In this document: positions 32,617 to 41,621 of the stretch, piece by piece | Layout: the number at the start of each line of letters is the position of its first letter | How positions within the stretch are numbered: position 1 is the stretch's first letter | Assembly: GCA_030612725.1 (NCBI GenBank) | Contig: JAUWNJ010000006.1 | Location: forward strand, 62,001 to 126,000 | Reading direction: 5' to 3' | Source: Planctomycetales bacterium | Lineage (GTDB): Bacteria; Planctomycetota; Phycisphaerae; SM23-33 | Length of the DNA stretch: 64,000 nucleotides | Notes under the pieces: model-generated | Databases searched by the model: none | The model's input: only the letters and a program-made list of their open reading frames with translations | Told to the model about the DNA's origin: nothing | Program-made: the position numbers and the translations under genes

Positions 32617-33108
32617 ATGGCCAACTACAATAAGGTAATCCTCGTGGGCAACATCACTCGCGATCCGCAGTTGAAATATCTTCCAAGCCAGACGGCTGTT
32701 TGCGAGTTCGGCCTGGCGATAAATCATCGCTGGCGAAGCGCCGACGGCGAACAGAAGGAAGATACCTGTTTCATTGACTGCCAGGTTTTCGGTAAACAGG
32801 CAGAAACCTTCAACCAGTATATGACCAAGGGTCGGTCCGTGCTGGTCGAGGGTCGCCTGCAATTAGATAGATGGGAAAGCCAGGACGGACAGAAACGTTC
32901 CAAACACCGCGTATTCGTCCAGAGTTTCCAGTTTCTCGGACAAGGCGGCGGGCAAGGCGGCGGGCAAGGACGAACGGCGCCCCAGCAGGGTCAGAGCAAC
33001 CAGCCTCCAGCACAATCGCCGCATGACGATTACGGCGAAGGATACGACAACCCGCCGCAACAACAAAATGAACCGTCCCCCCCGCCGGGAGACGATATAC
33101 CGTTCTAA
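32617..33108 (+). CDS. ssb: Single-stranded DNA-binding protein
   Basis: 163 residues. The OB-fold is at about 1-108 (YNKVILVGNITRDPQLKYLP, RSADGEQKEDTCFIDCQVFG, KGRSVLVEGRL, QSFQFLG). A Gly/Gln/Pro-rich linker is followed by the acidic tip PPGDDIPF that recruits replication and repair partners. GAAAGAAAG lies ahead of the ATG. Its position between rpsF and rpsR is typical. Confidence 0.97.
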   Translation: MANYNKVILVGNITRDPQLKYLPSQTAVCEFGLAINHRWRSADGEQKEDTCFIDCQVFGKQAETFNQYMTKGRSVLVEGRLQLDRWESQDGQKRSKHRVFVQSFQFLGQGGGQGGGQGRTAPQQGQSNQPPAQSPHDDYGEGYDNPPQQQNEPSPPPGDDIPF

Positions 33109-33150
33109 AAATTCGTGTAATTCGCAGTAATTTGTGTAATTCGTGGCAGG
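33109..33150. repeat. Short intergenic repeat, AATTCGTG family
   Basis: Tandem variants of AATTCGTGTAATTCG (33110-33147). The same phrases occur at 59053-59100 and 63199-63212. Confidence 0.5.
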
Positions 33151-33170
33151 TACAGGAGAAATTAGAAGAT

Positions 33171-33446
33171 ATGGCCAGGAAACCATTCGAACGTTCAAAA
33201 AAAGGCAAAAATGACGGCGACAGGAAAAACCGCTCCCGCTACTACGAGCAGAGTAAGTGCCGATTTTGCCGTGACAAGACCGACGAGATAGACTACAAGG
33301 ACATTGACGTCCTTCAGAAACTCGTTACCCAACACGGGAAGGTGTTTTCACGAAAACGCAGCGGTAACTGCGCACGTCATCAACGAAGCGCAATGCGGGC
33401 AATCAAAAAAGCACGATTCCTGGGACTGATACCGTATATAACTTGA
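33171..33446 (+). CDS. rpsR: 30S ribosomal protein S18
   Basis: 91 residues beginning MARKPFERSKKGK. S18 core: CRFCRDKTDEIDYKDIDVLQK, RKRSGNCARHQRSAMRAIKKARFLGLIPY. The CxxC plus CxxH set suggests the zinc-binding version of S18. ATG 33171 is chosen over an upstream in-frame codon because AGGAGAAATTAG lies just ahead and the family starts here. Confidence 0.96.
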   Translation: MARKPFERSKKGKNDGDRKNRSRYYEQSKCRFCRDKTDEIDYKDIDVLQKLVTQHGKVFSRKRSGNCARHQRSAMRAIKKARFLGLIPYIT

Positions 33447-33449
33447 AAA

Positions 33450-33577
33450 AGCAGTCAGCAATCAGCATTCAGCAATCAGCAAAAGATAAAAAAAGATTGC
33501 TGTGCGTAGCACCGCGTAGCGATACTACGTACCACTACGTGGAACGCTGAACGCTGAATGCTGAACGCTGAATGCTT
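33450..33577. repeat. Composite intergenic hairpin repeat
   Basis: Left: GCAGTCAGCAATCAGC and repeats of ATCAGC; right: GAACGCTGAATGCTGAACGC. In the middle lies GTGCGTAGCACCGCGTAGCG...CCACTACGTGGAACG, which shares its phrases with the arms of the repeat at 43393. It looks like one repeat type nested in another. Confidence 0.6.
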
Positions 33578-33597
33578 AAAAAAGAAAGGGTTGTCGG

Positions 33598-34137
33598 ATG
33601 AAACTTCTTTTACGTCAAAGTGTAGATAAACTGGGTTATGTCGGCGATGTCGTGGACGTCAAGACGGGATATGCACGAAATTACCTGCTACCTCATGGAC
33701 TGGCGATGGAACCCACCAAAGCCAATATAAAATCCATCGAAGCGGCAAAACAGGCATACCTCGAACAAATGGCAAAGGAACGAAAAGAACTCGAAGCACG
33801 AGCCGAATTGCTGAGCGGTAAAGAAATTACCATAACCGCAATGGCTAACGAGGAAGGACATCTTTACGGTTCGGTAGGACCCGCGCAGATAGTCGCAGCC
33901 CTGGACAGCGAAGGCTTCCACATCGAAGAGAAAAACGTCGTACTCGATGAGCAAATCGGGACACTCGACAAATACGAGGTAACCATACGGTTCTCCGAAG
34001 ACGTTTCCGCCGATATCAGCGTGTGGGTCGTACCTCCGAACGATCCCGACGAATCCGACGAAAGCACAGAACCGGAACCAGCGGTTCCTGAAGACGAAAG
34101 CAACGCACAGCAGCAATACGATACCGAGGAAAATTAA
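33598..34137 (+). CDS. rplI: 50S ribosomal protein L9 with extended tail
   Basis: 179 residues against about 148. The N-terminal domain MKLLLRQSVDKLGYVGDVVDVKTGYARNYLLPHGLA is canonical (23S rRNA binding), followed by the long central helix and the C-terminal domain (about 75-148, GHLYGSVGPAQIVAAL). The last 30 residues are an acidic extension. The stop codon overlaps the dnaB start (TAATG). Confidence 0.96.
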   Translation: MKLLLRQSVDKLGYVGDVVDVKTGYARNYLLPHGLAMEPTKANIKSIEAAKQAYLEQMAKERKELEARAELLSGKEITITAMANEEGHLYGSVGPAQIVAALDSEGFHIEEKNVVLDEQIGTLDKYEVTIRFSEDVSADISVWVVPPNDPDESDESTEPEPAVPEDESNAQQQYDTEEN

Positions 34138-35600
34138 TGGCTACGTCGGAACCATCCGACATCGGTACTTCCGCTCCGGAAACAACTGTCGAAAAAGCCG
34201 ACACACCCGGAACGGGATATGTCCCGGCCTCGCCCGCCGGAAGGGGTGAAAAAAACGCCGCGGCAAACCAACGCGCTCTTCCGAACTCCATCGAGGCTGA
34301 AGTGTGCGTACTCGGTTCCATGATGCTGGACCCCGGAACCATAGACGTAGCCGTGCATATCACGCAGGGAGACGACTTCTTCCGCCCGTCGCACCGCGTT
34401 GTCTATGACGCGCTCTGCGGGATGCACAACTCCGGCAAACCCATCGACCTGGTAACAATCAGCGAAGAACTCCAGCGGTCGAAACTGCTCGAACGCGTCG
34501 GCGGGGACGAATATCTGGTCTCTCTCGTCGAAAGCGTTCCCTCGGCTGCGAATATCGAATACTACGCCATGCTGGTCCGGGATAAGGCGCTCCTGCGAGA
34601 ACTTATCGCCGCAAATCAGCAAATCGCCCAGGACGCATACGAAAGTCAGGACGAACCCAAAAAAATACTCGACCAGGCAGAGTACAAAATATTCCAGATA
34701 TCCTCCCGTCAGATCGGCGACCAGGCCCATAGCCTCGAAAGCCTCCTCCAGCATACGTTCGAGACCCTGTCGGCCGCCGACGGTTCAATGATCACCGGCG
34801 TGGCTACCGGATATTTCAAACTCGACGAACTGACCGCGGGATTCCAGAAGAGCGAGATGATTGTCGTGGCGGGCAGACCCTCGATGGGCAAGACCGCCCT
34901 GGCGTTGAACATGGCGGAATACATGGCCGTCGAGGACAACCGGAAAATCCTGCTGTTTTCACTTGAGATGTCCAAAGCGGCGTTGGCGCTGCGGTTCCTC
35001 TGCTCCCGCGCCCGACAGAATGCCGCTCGCCTGCGACGGGGAAATCCGTCAGCCGAAGACTGGACTCATCTGCAAATGGCAGCCGGTGAACTGGAAAAAG
35101 CCAAAATCTTCATAGACGACTCAGCCGACCTGAACATTCTCAGCCTCCGCTCCAAGGCCAGGCGAATGTATGCCAGCGAGGGCCTGGACTGCGTCTTCGT
35201 GGACTATCTCCAGTTGATGAGCCCGGCAGGTAAGGCAGAGTCGCGCCAGCAGCAGATTGCCGATATTTCCCAAGGCCTGAAAACTCTGGCTCGCGAACTG
35301 GATATCCCAATCGTCGTAATGAGTCAGCTCAACCGCGCCGCCGAAGGCAGAGAAGGACACCGCCCGCGCATGAGCGACCTCCGCGAGAGTGGCGCTATCG
35401 AGCAGGACGCCGACGTGGTCATACTCCTGCACCGAGAAGACTACTACCACCGCGACGACCCGGAATACCAGGAAGACAACAAGACCGATGTGATCATCGC
35501 AAAGCAGCGCAACGGACCTATCGGAACAGTCCCGCTGACATTCCTGAAAGAATGTATCCGCTTCGAAAACTACGCCGCTGAAGAAGCATACGGATTCTAA
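34137..35600 (+). CDS. dnaB: Replicative DNA helicase DnaB (chromosomal)
   Basis: 487 residues. A 35-residue leader precedes the DnaB N-terminal domain (LPNSIEAEVCVLGSMMLDPG, about 44-140). The helicase domain (about 205-480) has Walker A AGRPSMGKTALALN, Walker B CVFVDYLQLM, and the motif VVMSQLNRAAEGREGHRPRMSDLRESGAIEQDADVV (cited in part by position, about 395-430). rplI-dnaB is a common gene order. The DnaB-like protein of the element at 23048 is a separate, diverged copy. Confidence 0.96.
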   Translation: MATSEPSDIGTSAPETTVEKADTPGTGYVPASPAGRGEKNAAANQRALPNSIEAEVCVLGSMMLDPGTIDVAVHITQGDDFFRPSHRVVYDALCGMHNSGKPIDLVTISEELQRSKLLERVGGDEYLVSLVESVPSAANIEYYAMLVRDKALLRELIAANQQIAQDAYESQDEPKKILDQAEYKIFQISSRQIGDQAHSLESLLQHTFETLSAADGSMITGVATGYFKLDELTAGFQKSEMIVVAGRPSMGKTALALNMAEYMAVEDNRKILLFSLEMSKAALALRFLCSRARQNAARLRRGNPSAEDWTHLQMAAGELEKAKIFIDDSADLNILSLRSKARRMYASEGLDCVFVDYLQLMSPAGKAESRQQQIADISQGLKTLARELDIPIVVMSQLNRAAEGREGHRPRMSDLRESGAIEQDADVVILLHREDYYHRDDPEYQEDNKTDVIIAKQRNGPIGTVPLTFLKECIRFENYAAEEAYGF

Positions 35601-35656
35601 TCTGATTGCAACAAAGATTGGGAAAAAGAAAGCGTGATTTTACAATTTTATTAAAA

Positions 35657-35909
35657 GAAGAAAAAGAAGGATAGCAGGATTTCAGGGATTACAGGATTTC
35701 AGGGATTTTGATTTTGCTAAAAGAAACAGAAGAAACCAAATCCCCATAATCCTGTAATCCCTGAAATCCCGCTATCCTTTCTTCTTCTTTTTCTTTCAGC
35801 AAAATCAAAATCCCTGAAATCCTGTAATCCCTGAAATCCTGCTATCCTTTCTTCTTCTTTTTCTTTCAGCAAAAATTAGAATCCCTGAAATCCTGCTATC
35901 TTCTTTTTT
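35657..35909. repeat. Large intergenic inverted repeat, CAGGATTTCAGGGATT family
   Basis: Left arm 35667-35716 and right arm 35800-35849 are perfect 50-bp complements. Additional partial right arms lie at about 35750-35787 and 35871-35905, so the right arm is present about three times. The repeat fills most of the 406-base gap between dnaB and bamA; the rest contains only the bamA promoter. Confidence 0.8.
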
Positions 35910-35940
35910 CAACTTCCAGCACATCACCCACCAAAAACCT

Positions 35941-35968
35941 TTGACATCCCCCGCGACGAAGGTATCAT
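35941..35968 (+). promoter_or_regulatory. bamA promoter
   Basis: Consensus TTGACA (35941-35946), 16-nt spacer, TATCAT (35963-35968). The leader to GTG 36007 would be about 32 nt and includes GGGAG. Confidence 0.55.
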
Positions 35969-36006
35969 TCCCCTCAATTCAGGAAAGTTCTGCGGGAGAA
36001 TACCAA

Positions 36007-38301
36007 GTGAACCATATCTGCCGAACGGCACTTGCAGCAGCGATGCTTGCGTGTCTGACATGGACGGTGGCAGCCTCTGCCCAAACAAAAGAGAAGTCCG
36101 CGCCGGACACGGTCATCGAGGTTCGCGTCGAGGGAAACAAGGTCCTCAGCGAGTCGGCTGTCCTTTCCGATGTCAAAACCCGCCCAGGCCAACCCTACAG
36201 CGAACAGGTCGTCCGCGACGACGAACAGCGATTGCTGAAAACGCGACGGTACAACAACATCGTCGCCACAAAGACGCAGACCGACAAGGGCGTCATCGTT
36301 ACATTCACCGTAACGGAACGCCCGCTCATTGAGGCTGTGATTTTCGAAGGAAACAAGTCCTTCAAGGATGTTACGCTCGCGGCGATGCTGACTTTCGGCG
36401 GCGGCGACCCGATAGACAAATTCCGGATAGAAAGCGGTAAAAGATCGATACAAAGCAAATACCGCTCCGCCGGATACCATTTCGTCGAGGTCAAAATCAA
36501 CCAGACCGCCCTCCGCGACGCAGGGAAACTCGTCTATGAAATCGTCGAAGGATCAAAGGTCTCAATCCGGAAAATCCGCTTCGAAGGCAACTCGGCCTTC
36601 GGGACACGGAAACTCAAAGGCATAATTTCAAGCAAGGCGAAACTCTGGCCTTTCCTGCCCGGAACGCTCGACACCGAAACCGCCGACCGGGATATTACAG
36701 ACCTGCGAAACTTCTACCGGTCGGAAGGATTCCTCGACGCAGCCGTCGATTGCAGGAAGGAATTCTCCGCCGATAAGAAAAAAGTCGTCCTGGTATTCGT
36801 TATTAACGAAGGGCCTCACTACACCATCCGAAATACAGTCTTTCATGGAAACAAGGTTTTCTCGTCCGACGAGATTCGCAGGAAACTCAAACTCCTTGCC
36901 GGCGAGTACTACAATGGACTGACGCTCAGCCGGGACCTGAACAGCATCCGCGACTCATACGGCGAAATCGGATACATCGAGGCGAATGTCTCGGTCAAGA
37001 CCAGGTACACCGATAAGCCCGGCCTGATTGACCTGGTCTATACCATTAACGAGGCCCAGCAGTTTCGCGTCGGTCAGATCGACATTCGCGGAAACGACAT
37101 AACAAAGATGAACGTCATTCGCCGCCAGTTTCGGCTTGATCCGGGACAAATGTACAACGCCGTCGCAGCAGAGGAATCGCGCAGACGTCTTATGGAAACC
37201 AGACTTTTCGGGAAAGTTACAATCACGCCCTACGGCGACGCGCCCGGCGTCCGAAACGCAGTGGCCGAAGTAACGGAGACCAAAACCGCCAACTTCATCA
37301 TCGGCGCAGGCATATCCAGCAACGCCGGACTGCTGGGAAATATCTCCTTCACGGAGCGTAATTTTGACCTCTTCGGTCGGCGCGACCGGAACGGCAAGCG
37401 GTCCTTCAAAGGCGGCGGGCAAACGCTCAGCGTCAGCGCACAGCCTGGAACGGAATTCATGCGGTTCCACGTCGATTGGCGGGAGCCTTATCTGTTCGAT
37501 AAACCTTACTCGCTGGGGACACGCGCGTTCGCGTTCACGTCGGGAAGAGAATGTTATGACGAGACTCGCTACGGCGGTGTCGTCAGCGTCGGACACCGCT
37601 TCAAAAACCGTTGGTACGGCGAGGTTTCCAGTCGAATCGAGGGCGTCCAGGTGGACGACCTCGACGACAACGCGCCACAAGACGTCCGGGACGTGGAAGG
37701 AACCACATTCCTGACCAGCGCGAAAGGCTCGCTGATCCGCGACAGGACCGACAGCCGGTGGCTGCCGTCGAAGGGCGACCGCTTAAAAATCAGTTACGAA
37801 CAGGTCATGGGCGGTTTCACATTCGGTCAGGCCGAGGCCGATTACCGCATCTACCATACCGTCTATACCGACGCGACCAACCGTAAGCACATCCTGGCCG
37901 TTCGCGCCGCCGCCGGCGCTATCTTCGGCGACGCGCCGGTTTTTGAACGATACTATGGCGGCGGATTAGGCTCGGTCCGGGGATTCGATTTCCGCGGAAT
38001 CAGTCCAAGACAGGGGCCTGACGATGATCCTGTCGGCGGCGACTTCAAAACGTTCCTCGGAAGCGAATACTCATTCCCAATCATCGGACGCAACTTACGA
38101 GGCGTAGTCTTCCTCGACAGCGGTACGGTCGAAAAAAATATCGAAATCGAGGACTACCGCGTCTCCGCCGGTTTCGGACTGAGGCTGCAAATGCCGTTCT
38201 TCGGACCGGTGCCCATGAGCATCGATTTCGGCTTCCCACTCAACAAAACCAACGAAGACGACACGCAACTGGTCAGTTTCAGCATCGGTTGGGTGTTCTA
38301 A
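36007..38301 (+). CDS. bamA: Outer membrane protein assembly factor BamA
   Basis: 764 residues. Signal peptide (about 1-25, ending AASAQ), five POTRA-type repeats (about 35-365; for example IEAVIFEGNKSFKDVTL, TIRNTVFHGNKVFSSDEI, FRVGQIDIRGNDIT), and a C-terminal 16-strand barrel (about 380-764) with the RGF motif (GSVRGFDFRG), ending in SFSIGWVF with a C-terminal Phe. It folds and inserts outer-membrane proteins. GTG 36007 is preferred to a TTG at 35941 because the TTG is part of the predicted -35 box and GGGAG precedes the GTG. skp follows, as in many bacteria. Confidence 0.93.
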   Translation: MNHICRTALAAAMLACLTWTVAASAQTKEKSAPDTVIEVRVEGNKVLSESAVLSDVKTRPGQPYSEQVVRDDEQRLLKTRRYNNIVATKTQTDKGVIVTFTVTERPLIEAVIFEGNKSFKDVTLAAMLTFGGGDPIDKFRIESGKRSIQSKYRSAGYHFVEVKINQTALRDAGKLVYEIVEGSKVSIRKIRFEGNSAFGTRKLKGIISSKAKLWPFLPGTLDTETADRDITDLRNFYRSEGFLDAAVDCRKEFSADKKKVVLVFVINEGPHYTIRNTVFHGNKVFSSDEIRRKLKLLAGEYYNGLTLSRDLNSIRDSYGEIGYIEANVSVKTRYTDKPGLIDLVYTINEAQQFRVGQIDIRGNDITKMNVIRRQFRLDPGQMYNAVAAEESRRRLMETRLFGKVTITPYGDAPGVRNAVAEVTETKTANFIIGAGISSNAGLLGNISFTERNFDLFGRRDRNGKRSFKGGGQTLSVSAQPGTEFMRFHVDWREPYLFDKPYSLGTRAFAFTSGRECYDETRYGGVVSVGHRFKNRWYGEVSSRIEGVQVDDLDDNAPQDVRDVEGTTFLTSAKGSLIRDRTDSRWLPSKGDRLKISYEQVMGGFTFGQAEADYRIYHTVYTDATNRKHILAVRAAAGAIFGDAPVFERYYGGGLGSVRGFDFRGISPRQGPDDDPVGGDFKTFLGSEYSFPIIGRNLRGVVFLDSGTVEKNIEIEDYRVSAGFGLRLQMPFFGPVPMSIDFGFPLNKTNEDDTQLVSFSIGWVF

Positions 38302-38303
38302 AA

Positions 38304-38412
38304 AACCATAACAAAATTAACCGCAGAGATCGCAGAGAACGCAGAGGAGTTAAAAACAACAATGTTTTTCTCTGCGGTCTCTGCGGTCTTTGCGGTGAAT
38401 TTATTTTTGTTA
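38304..38412. repeat. Intergenic inverted repeat, CGCAGAG family (copy 2)
   Basis: Left arm ACCGCAGAGATCGCAGAGAA near 38320-38340, right arm TCTCTGCGGTCTCTGCGGTC near 38369-38388. The flanks AACCATAACAAAATTAACCG and TTTATTTTTGTTA are themselves inverted. Confidence 0.7.
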
Positions 38413-38431
38413 AACGAAGGAGAATCATGAT

Positions 38432-39046
38432 ATGAAGTCTTCCCGAACACTTTGGATTTTGGCGGTTCTTTTACTGGCAGTCGTTGCGATTTTCAGTCGC
38501 TCTTCAGCCCAGGATGCCCCGGTCGTCGCAGCGGCCAAGCCGACGCGTGTCGCCGTTTGCGATGTCGCCGCTGTTTTTAATAAATACCAGCGAGCCAAAG
38601 ACCTTAACGAAGAATTTGCTCAGAAGCGTAAGGTAATCGCCGCTGAGGATAAAAAACGCATCGACGTCATCAAGCAACTCGAAGAAATGATCAAAGGTCT
38701 CGAACCAGATTCGAAGATTTACGACCAGAAATTAGCCCAGATGCAGGAACTTGCCCTGAAGCAGTCCGTATGGCGAAAAATGCAGGAGCAAACGGCGATG
38801 CGATGGCACCGTCGGCTTACCGAGGAAATGTATCGCAAAATCCTCGCCGCTATTGAAACGGTGGCAAAAAAACAGGCTTACGACCTTGTGATACACCGCG
38901 AGGACATCCCCATCGCCAGCCAGACCACCACGGAACTGCTCAATAAAATAGCCCAACGCAAATGCCTGTACCACAATCCCGCTATTGACATAACCGACGC
39001 GGTACTGAATTGGGTGAACAGCCAATACGCCAAACGACCGAAATGA
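38432..39046 (+). CDS. skp: OmpH/Skp family periplasmic chaperone
   Basis: 204 residues. Signal peptide (about 1-27, LWILAVLLLAVVAIFSRSSAQ). The mature protein begins RVAVCDVAAVFNKYQRAKDLN, the usual OmpH opening strand, then two long coiled-coil helices (about 60-140) forming the tentacles, and returns with YDLVIHRED. It holds unfolded outer-membrane proteins for BamA, its upstream neighbour. GAAGGAG precedes the ATG. Confidence 0.88.
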   Translation: MKSSRTLWILAVLLLAVVAIFSRSSAQDAPVVAAAKPTRVAVCDVAAVFNKYQRAKDLNEEFAQKRKVIAAEDKKRIDVIKQLEEMIKGLEPDSKIYDQKLAQMQELALKQSVWRKMQEQTAMRWHRRLTEEMYRKILAAIETVAKKQAYDLVIHREDIPIASQTTTELLNKIAQRKCLYHNPAIDITDAVLNWVNSQYAKRPK

Positions 39047-39050
39047 CATT

Positions 39051-39118
39051 TCGTAATCAGTAATCAGTAATCAGTAATTCGGCGCCAGGTTTTTTTACCA
39101 ATTACTAATTACCAATAC
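39051..39118. repeat. Intergenic repeat, TAATCAG family
   Basis: GTAATCAG repeated three times (39053-39078), a GGCGCC centre, seven T, then ACCAATTACTAATTACCAAT as a degenerate inverse. It may double as a terminator. Confidence 0.5.
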
Positions 39119-39166
39119 CTGACTTGTCGAATCCTCTCCGTGAAGATATTATATCTCCCGACGCTT

Positions 39167-40207
39167 ATGATTGATTTAAACCTTACAGTAAGTGAACTCG
39201 CCCAACGCCTGGGCGGAAAGGTCGTCGGGGACGGCGATGTCGTCGTTACCGGTATCGCCCCGCTCTCGTCGGCCTGTACCGAAGACGTTACATTCCTGGC
39301 AGACGCCAGGCTTGCCGACAAACTCTCCGATACGCAGGCCTGCGCCGTTATTGTCGCCAATGAGCATCCACAGGCTGAAATGCCGCTTATCTGTGTCGAT
39401 AACGTTATGGCCGCAGTGTCCGAAGTGCTGACGATGCTTTCTCCGCCCGAAGACCTTCCGCCGGTAGGTGTGCACACCAAAGCCGATATTGCCCAAGATG
39501 CCAAACTTGGCGAAGTTGTGGCCGTCGGGTCCGGTGTGGTCGTCGGAAGCGGTGCGAAAATCGCCGACGGTGTGGTGCTCTGCGCCAACGTTACCGTCGG
39601 AGCCGGTGCTACCATCGGCGAAAAAACCATCCTATATCCCGGCACAGTCGTCATCAGTGGATGCCGGATCGGACGCAACTGCCGGATCGGTCCGGGCGCG
39701 GTAATCGGATCGGTAGGTTTCGGATATTATTTCGCCGAAGGCCGGCATAATCGTGTTCCGCATATCGGCGCCGTCGAGATAGGCGACGAGGTTGACATCG
39801 GCGCGTGCAGTTGCATCGACCGTGGTAAATTCGGAGCCACACGCATCGGCGATGGAACGAAGATAGACAACCTCGTCCAGGTAGCGCACAATGTGCAGGT
39901 TGGGCGAGGATGCGTCCTGGCCAGTCAAGTCGGAATCGCCGGAAGCAGCGTCCTGGGCGATTACGTCGCGCTCGGCGGACAATCTGGCATCAGCGACAAT
40001 ATCACGCTGGGAACGGGCGTCAGAGCAGCGGCCCAAAGTGGTATAATACGAGATGTACCGGACGGTATGGAAGTTATAGGCTATCCCGCCCTCCAGGCCA
40101 CAAAGCAGTTGCGGGTCTGGAAGGTAACGTCCGAATTACCGGAATTGCGGAAAAAAGTTCGGGAACTTGAGAAGAGGCTGTCAGCCCTTGAATCAGCAAA
40201 CGATTAA
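39167..40207 (+). CDS. lpxD: UDP-3-O-acylglucosamine N-acyltransferase
   Basis: 346 residues. It adds the second 3-hydroxyacyl chain in lipid A synthesis, using acyl-ACP. An N-terminal uridine-binding domain (about 1-95) precedes a left-handed beta helix of hexapeptide repeats (about 100-300), with GSVGFGYYF, EIGACSCIDRGKFGATRIGDGTKIDN and VQVAHNVQVG (catalytic His in AHN). A C-terminal coiled helix closes the protein. ATG 39167 fits the family N-terminus (IDLNLTVSELAQRLGG); a GTG at 39140 is an alternative. It overlaps the next gene by about 20 bases. Confidence 0.94.
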   Translation: MIDLNLTVSELAQRLGGKVVGDGDVVVTGIAPLSSACTEDVTFLADARLADKLSDTQACAVIVANEHPQAEMPLICVDNVMAAVSEVLTMLSPPEDLPPVGVHTKADIAQDAKLGEVVAVGSGVVVGSGAKIADGVVLCANVTVGAGATIGEKTILYPGTVVISGCRIGRNCRIGPGAVIGSVGFGYYFAEGRHNRVPHIGAVEIGDEVDIGACSCIDRGKFGATRIGDGTKIDNLVQVAHNVQVGRGCVLASQVGIAGSSVLGDYVALGGQSGISDNITLGTGVRAAAQSGIIRDVPDGMEVIGYPALQATKQLRVWKVTSELPELRKKVRELEKRLSALESAND

Positions 40208-41501
40208 AACCGAAGTGGACATCAGCGGTCCGGCCTTGTTCAGCGGCGTCGAGACCAGGTTACGATTTCGCCCGTCCGAAGCGAACACCGGGATAGTATT
40301 CGTGCGAACCGACATACCGAACCCCGCCCGCATCAGCGCCACCGCCGCCAACCTCTCACCGAACCAGGACCGTCGAACCAGCATCCACGACGGAACCGTC
40401 TCAATAAGCACCGTCGAGCACGTACTTGCCGCCGTCAACGGTCTGGGTATCGACAACATCCTCATCGAACTGGACTCTGAAGAGGTTCCCGGCGCCGACA
40501 GCTCCGTCCGCCCCTTCACCGACGCGCTCCTTGAGGCGGGTATCGCCCAACAGGAAGCGGACAAAAAAGTATTCGTCATAGATACGCCAATCGCCGTCTC
40601 GCAGGGCGAAGCAATGATCGCCGCGCTGCCGGGAGAGGGCGATTACCTCGACATCCTGTTCGACCTGGACTACAGCGCCATCAGCAAAAGCGTCGGTCGG
40701 CAGGTGCTGGCGTTCAGGCTGTACGAAGATGATTTCGCCGCCGACATCGCCCCTGCAAGGTCGTTCCTGCTGGAAGAAGAGGCAAAGGCCTTCCAGGCTC
40801 GCGGATGGGGAAAACACCTGACCGCCAGGGATTTTCTGGTTATGGGTCCGGACGGGCCTGTGGATAACGAGTTGCGCTTCGCCGACGAGCACGTCCGTCA
40901 CAAAATTGCCGACCTGGTAGGCGATCTGGCGCTGCTTGGAAGGTCGTTGCGAGGGCGAATTGTCGCTTACAGGAGCGGCCACAACCTCAATCAGCAGTTA
41001 GTGCGAAAACTCGCCGAACAGGTCGTTCAGCACGAACGGGCCGGAGCGCTTCTGCGCAAACCCTCGTTCGACATTCGCCGAATAATGAGGCTGCTACCGC
41101 ACCGATACCCGTTCCTGATGATCGACCGGGTTCTCGAACTGGACGGCGACCGCAGAGGCGTCGGCGTCAAAAACGTCTCGATAAACGAGCCGTACTTCCA
41201 GGGACACTACCCCGGCGAACCGATAATGCCCGGCGTAATGATCCTCGAAGCGATGGCGCAGATGTCGGGCATCCTGCTCAGCCAGCGATTGGAGCACACC
41301 GGAAAAGTGGCGGTGCTGCTGAGCATGGACAAGGCAAAGATGCGACGACCCGTCAGACCCGGAGACCAACTTATAATCGAAGTCGAGACGCTGCACGTCC
41401 GAAGCCGAACCGGACACTGCAAATGCCGCGCTATGGTCGGGGCGAACCTCGCCGCAGAAGCAGAAATAAAATTCATGCTGGTAGATGCAGAACCCATATA
41501 A
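40188..41501 (+). CDS. lpxC/fabZ: Bifunctional UDP-3-O-acyl-GlcNAc deacetylase / (3R)-hydroxyacyl-ACP dehydratase
   Basis: 437 residues. Residues about 1-285 are LpxC, the committed step of lipid A synthesis, with the zinc ligands and catalytic residues in STVEHVLAA, VRHKIADLVGDL and YRSGHNLN. Residues about 290-437 are FabZ of fatty acid elongation with LLPHRYPFLMIDRV (catalytic His) and GHYPGEPIMPGVMILEAMAQ (catalytic Glu). This fusion is known from Bacteroidetes, Chlorobi and planctomycetes and balances acyl supply between membranes. TTG 40188 (LNQQTIKTEVDISG) fits the family start; another TTG lies seven codons upstream. Both overlap lpxD. Confidence 0.95.
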   Translation: MNQQTIKTEVDISGPALFSGVETRLRFRPSEANTGIVFVRTDIPNPARISATAANLSPNQDRRTSIHDGTVSISTVEHVLAAVNGLGIDNILIELDSEEVPGADSSVRPFTDALLEAGIAQQEADKKVFVIDTPIAVSQGEAMIAALPGEGDYLDILFDLDYSAISKSVGRQVLAFRLYEDDFAADIAPARSFLLEEEAKAFQARGWGKHLTARDFLVMGPDGPVDNELRFADEHVRHKIADLVGDLALLGRSLRGRIVAYRSGHNLNQQLVRKLAEQVVQHERAGALLRKPSFDIRRIMRLLPHRYPFLMIDRVLELDGDRRGVGVKNVSINEPYFQGHYPGEPIMPGVMILEAMAQMSGILLSQRLEHTGKVAVLLSMDKAKMRRPVRPGDQLIIEVETLHVRSRTGHCKCRAMVGANLAAEAEIKFMLVDAEPI

Positions 41502-41502
41502 A

Positions 41503-41619
41503 AGATTTCCGATTTTTAATTTTCGATTTTTGATTGAAAAAAAAAGCAGGCAAATTTGACCCTGTGCCCCTCAATCGAAAATCAAAAATCGAAAATCGAA
41601 AATCAAAAATCAAAAATAG
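41503..41619. repeat. Intergenic repeat, TCGATTTTTGATT family
   Basis: GATTTCCGATTTTTAATTTTCGATTTTTGATT on the left (given by position 41504-41535) is answered by repeated ATCGAAAATCAAAAATCG on the right (41573-41617). Confidence 0.6.
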
Positions 41620-41621
41620 TT

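Noticed and set aside
33450-33577. Possible CRISPR array (short repeated words)
   Set aside because: Units are 6-14 bp tandem words without unique spacers, and no cas genes are in the window.
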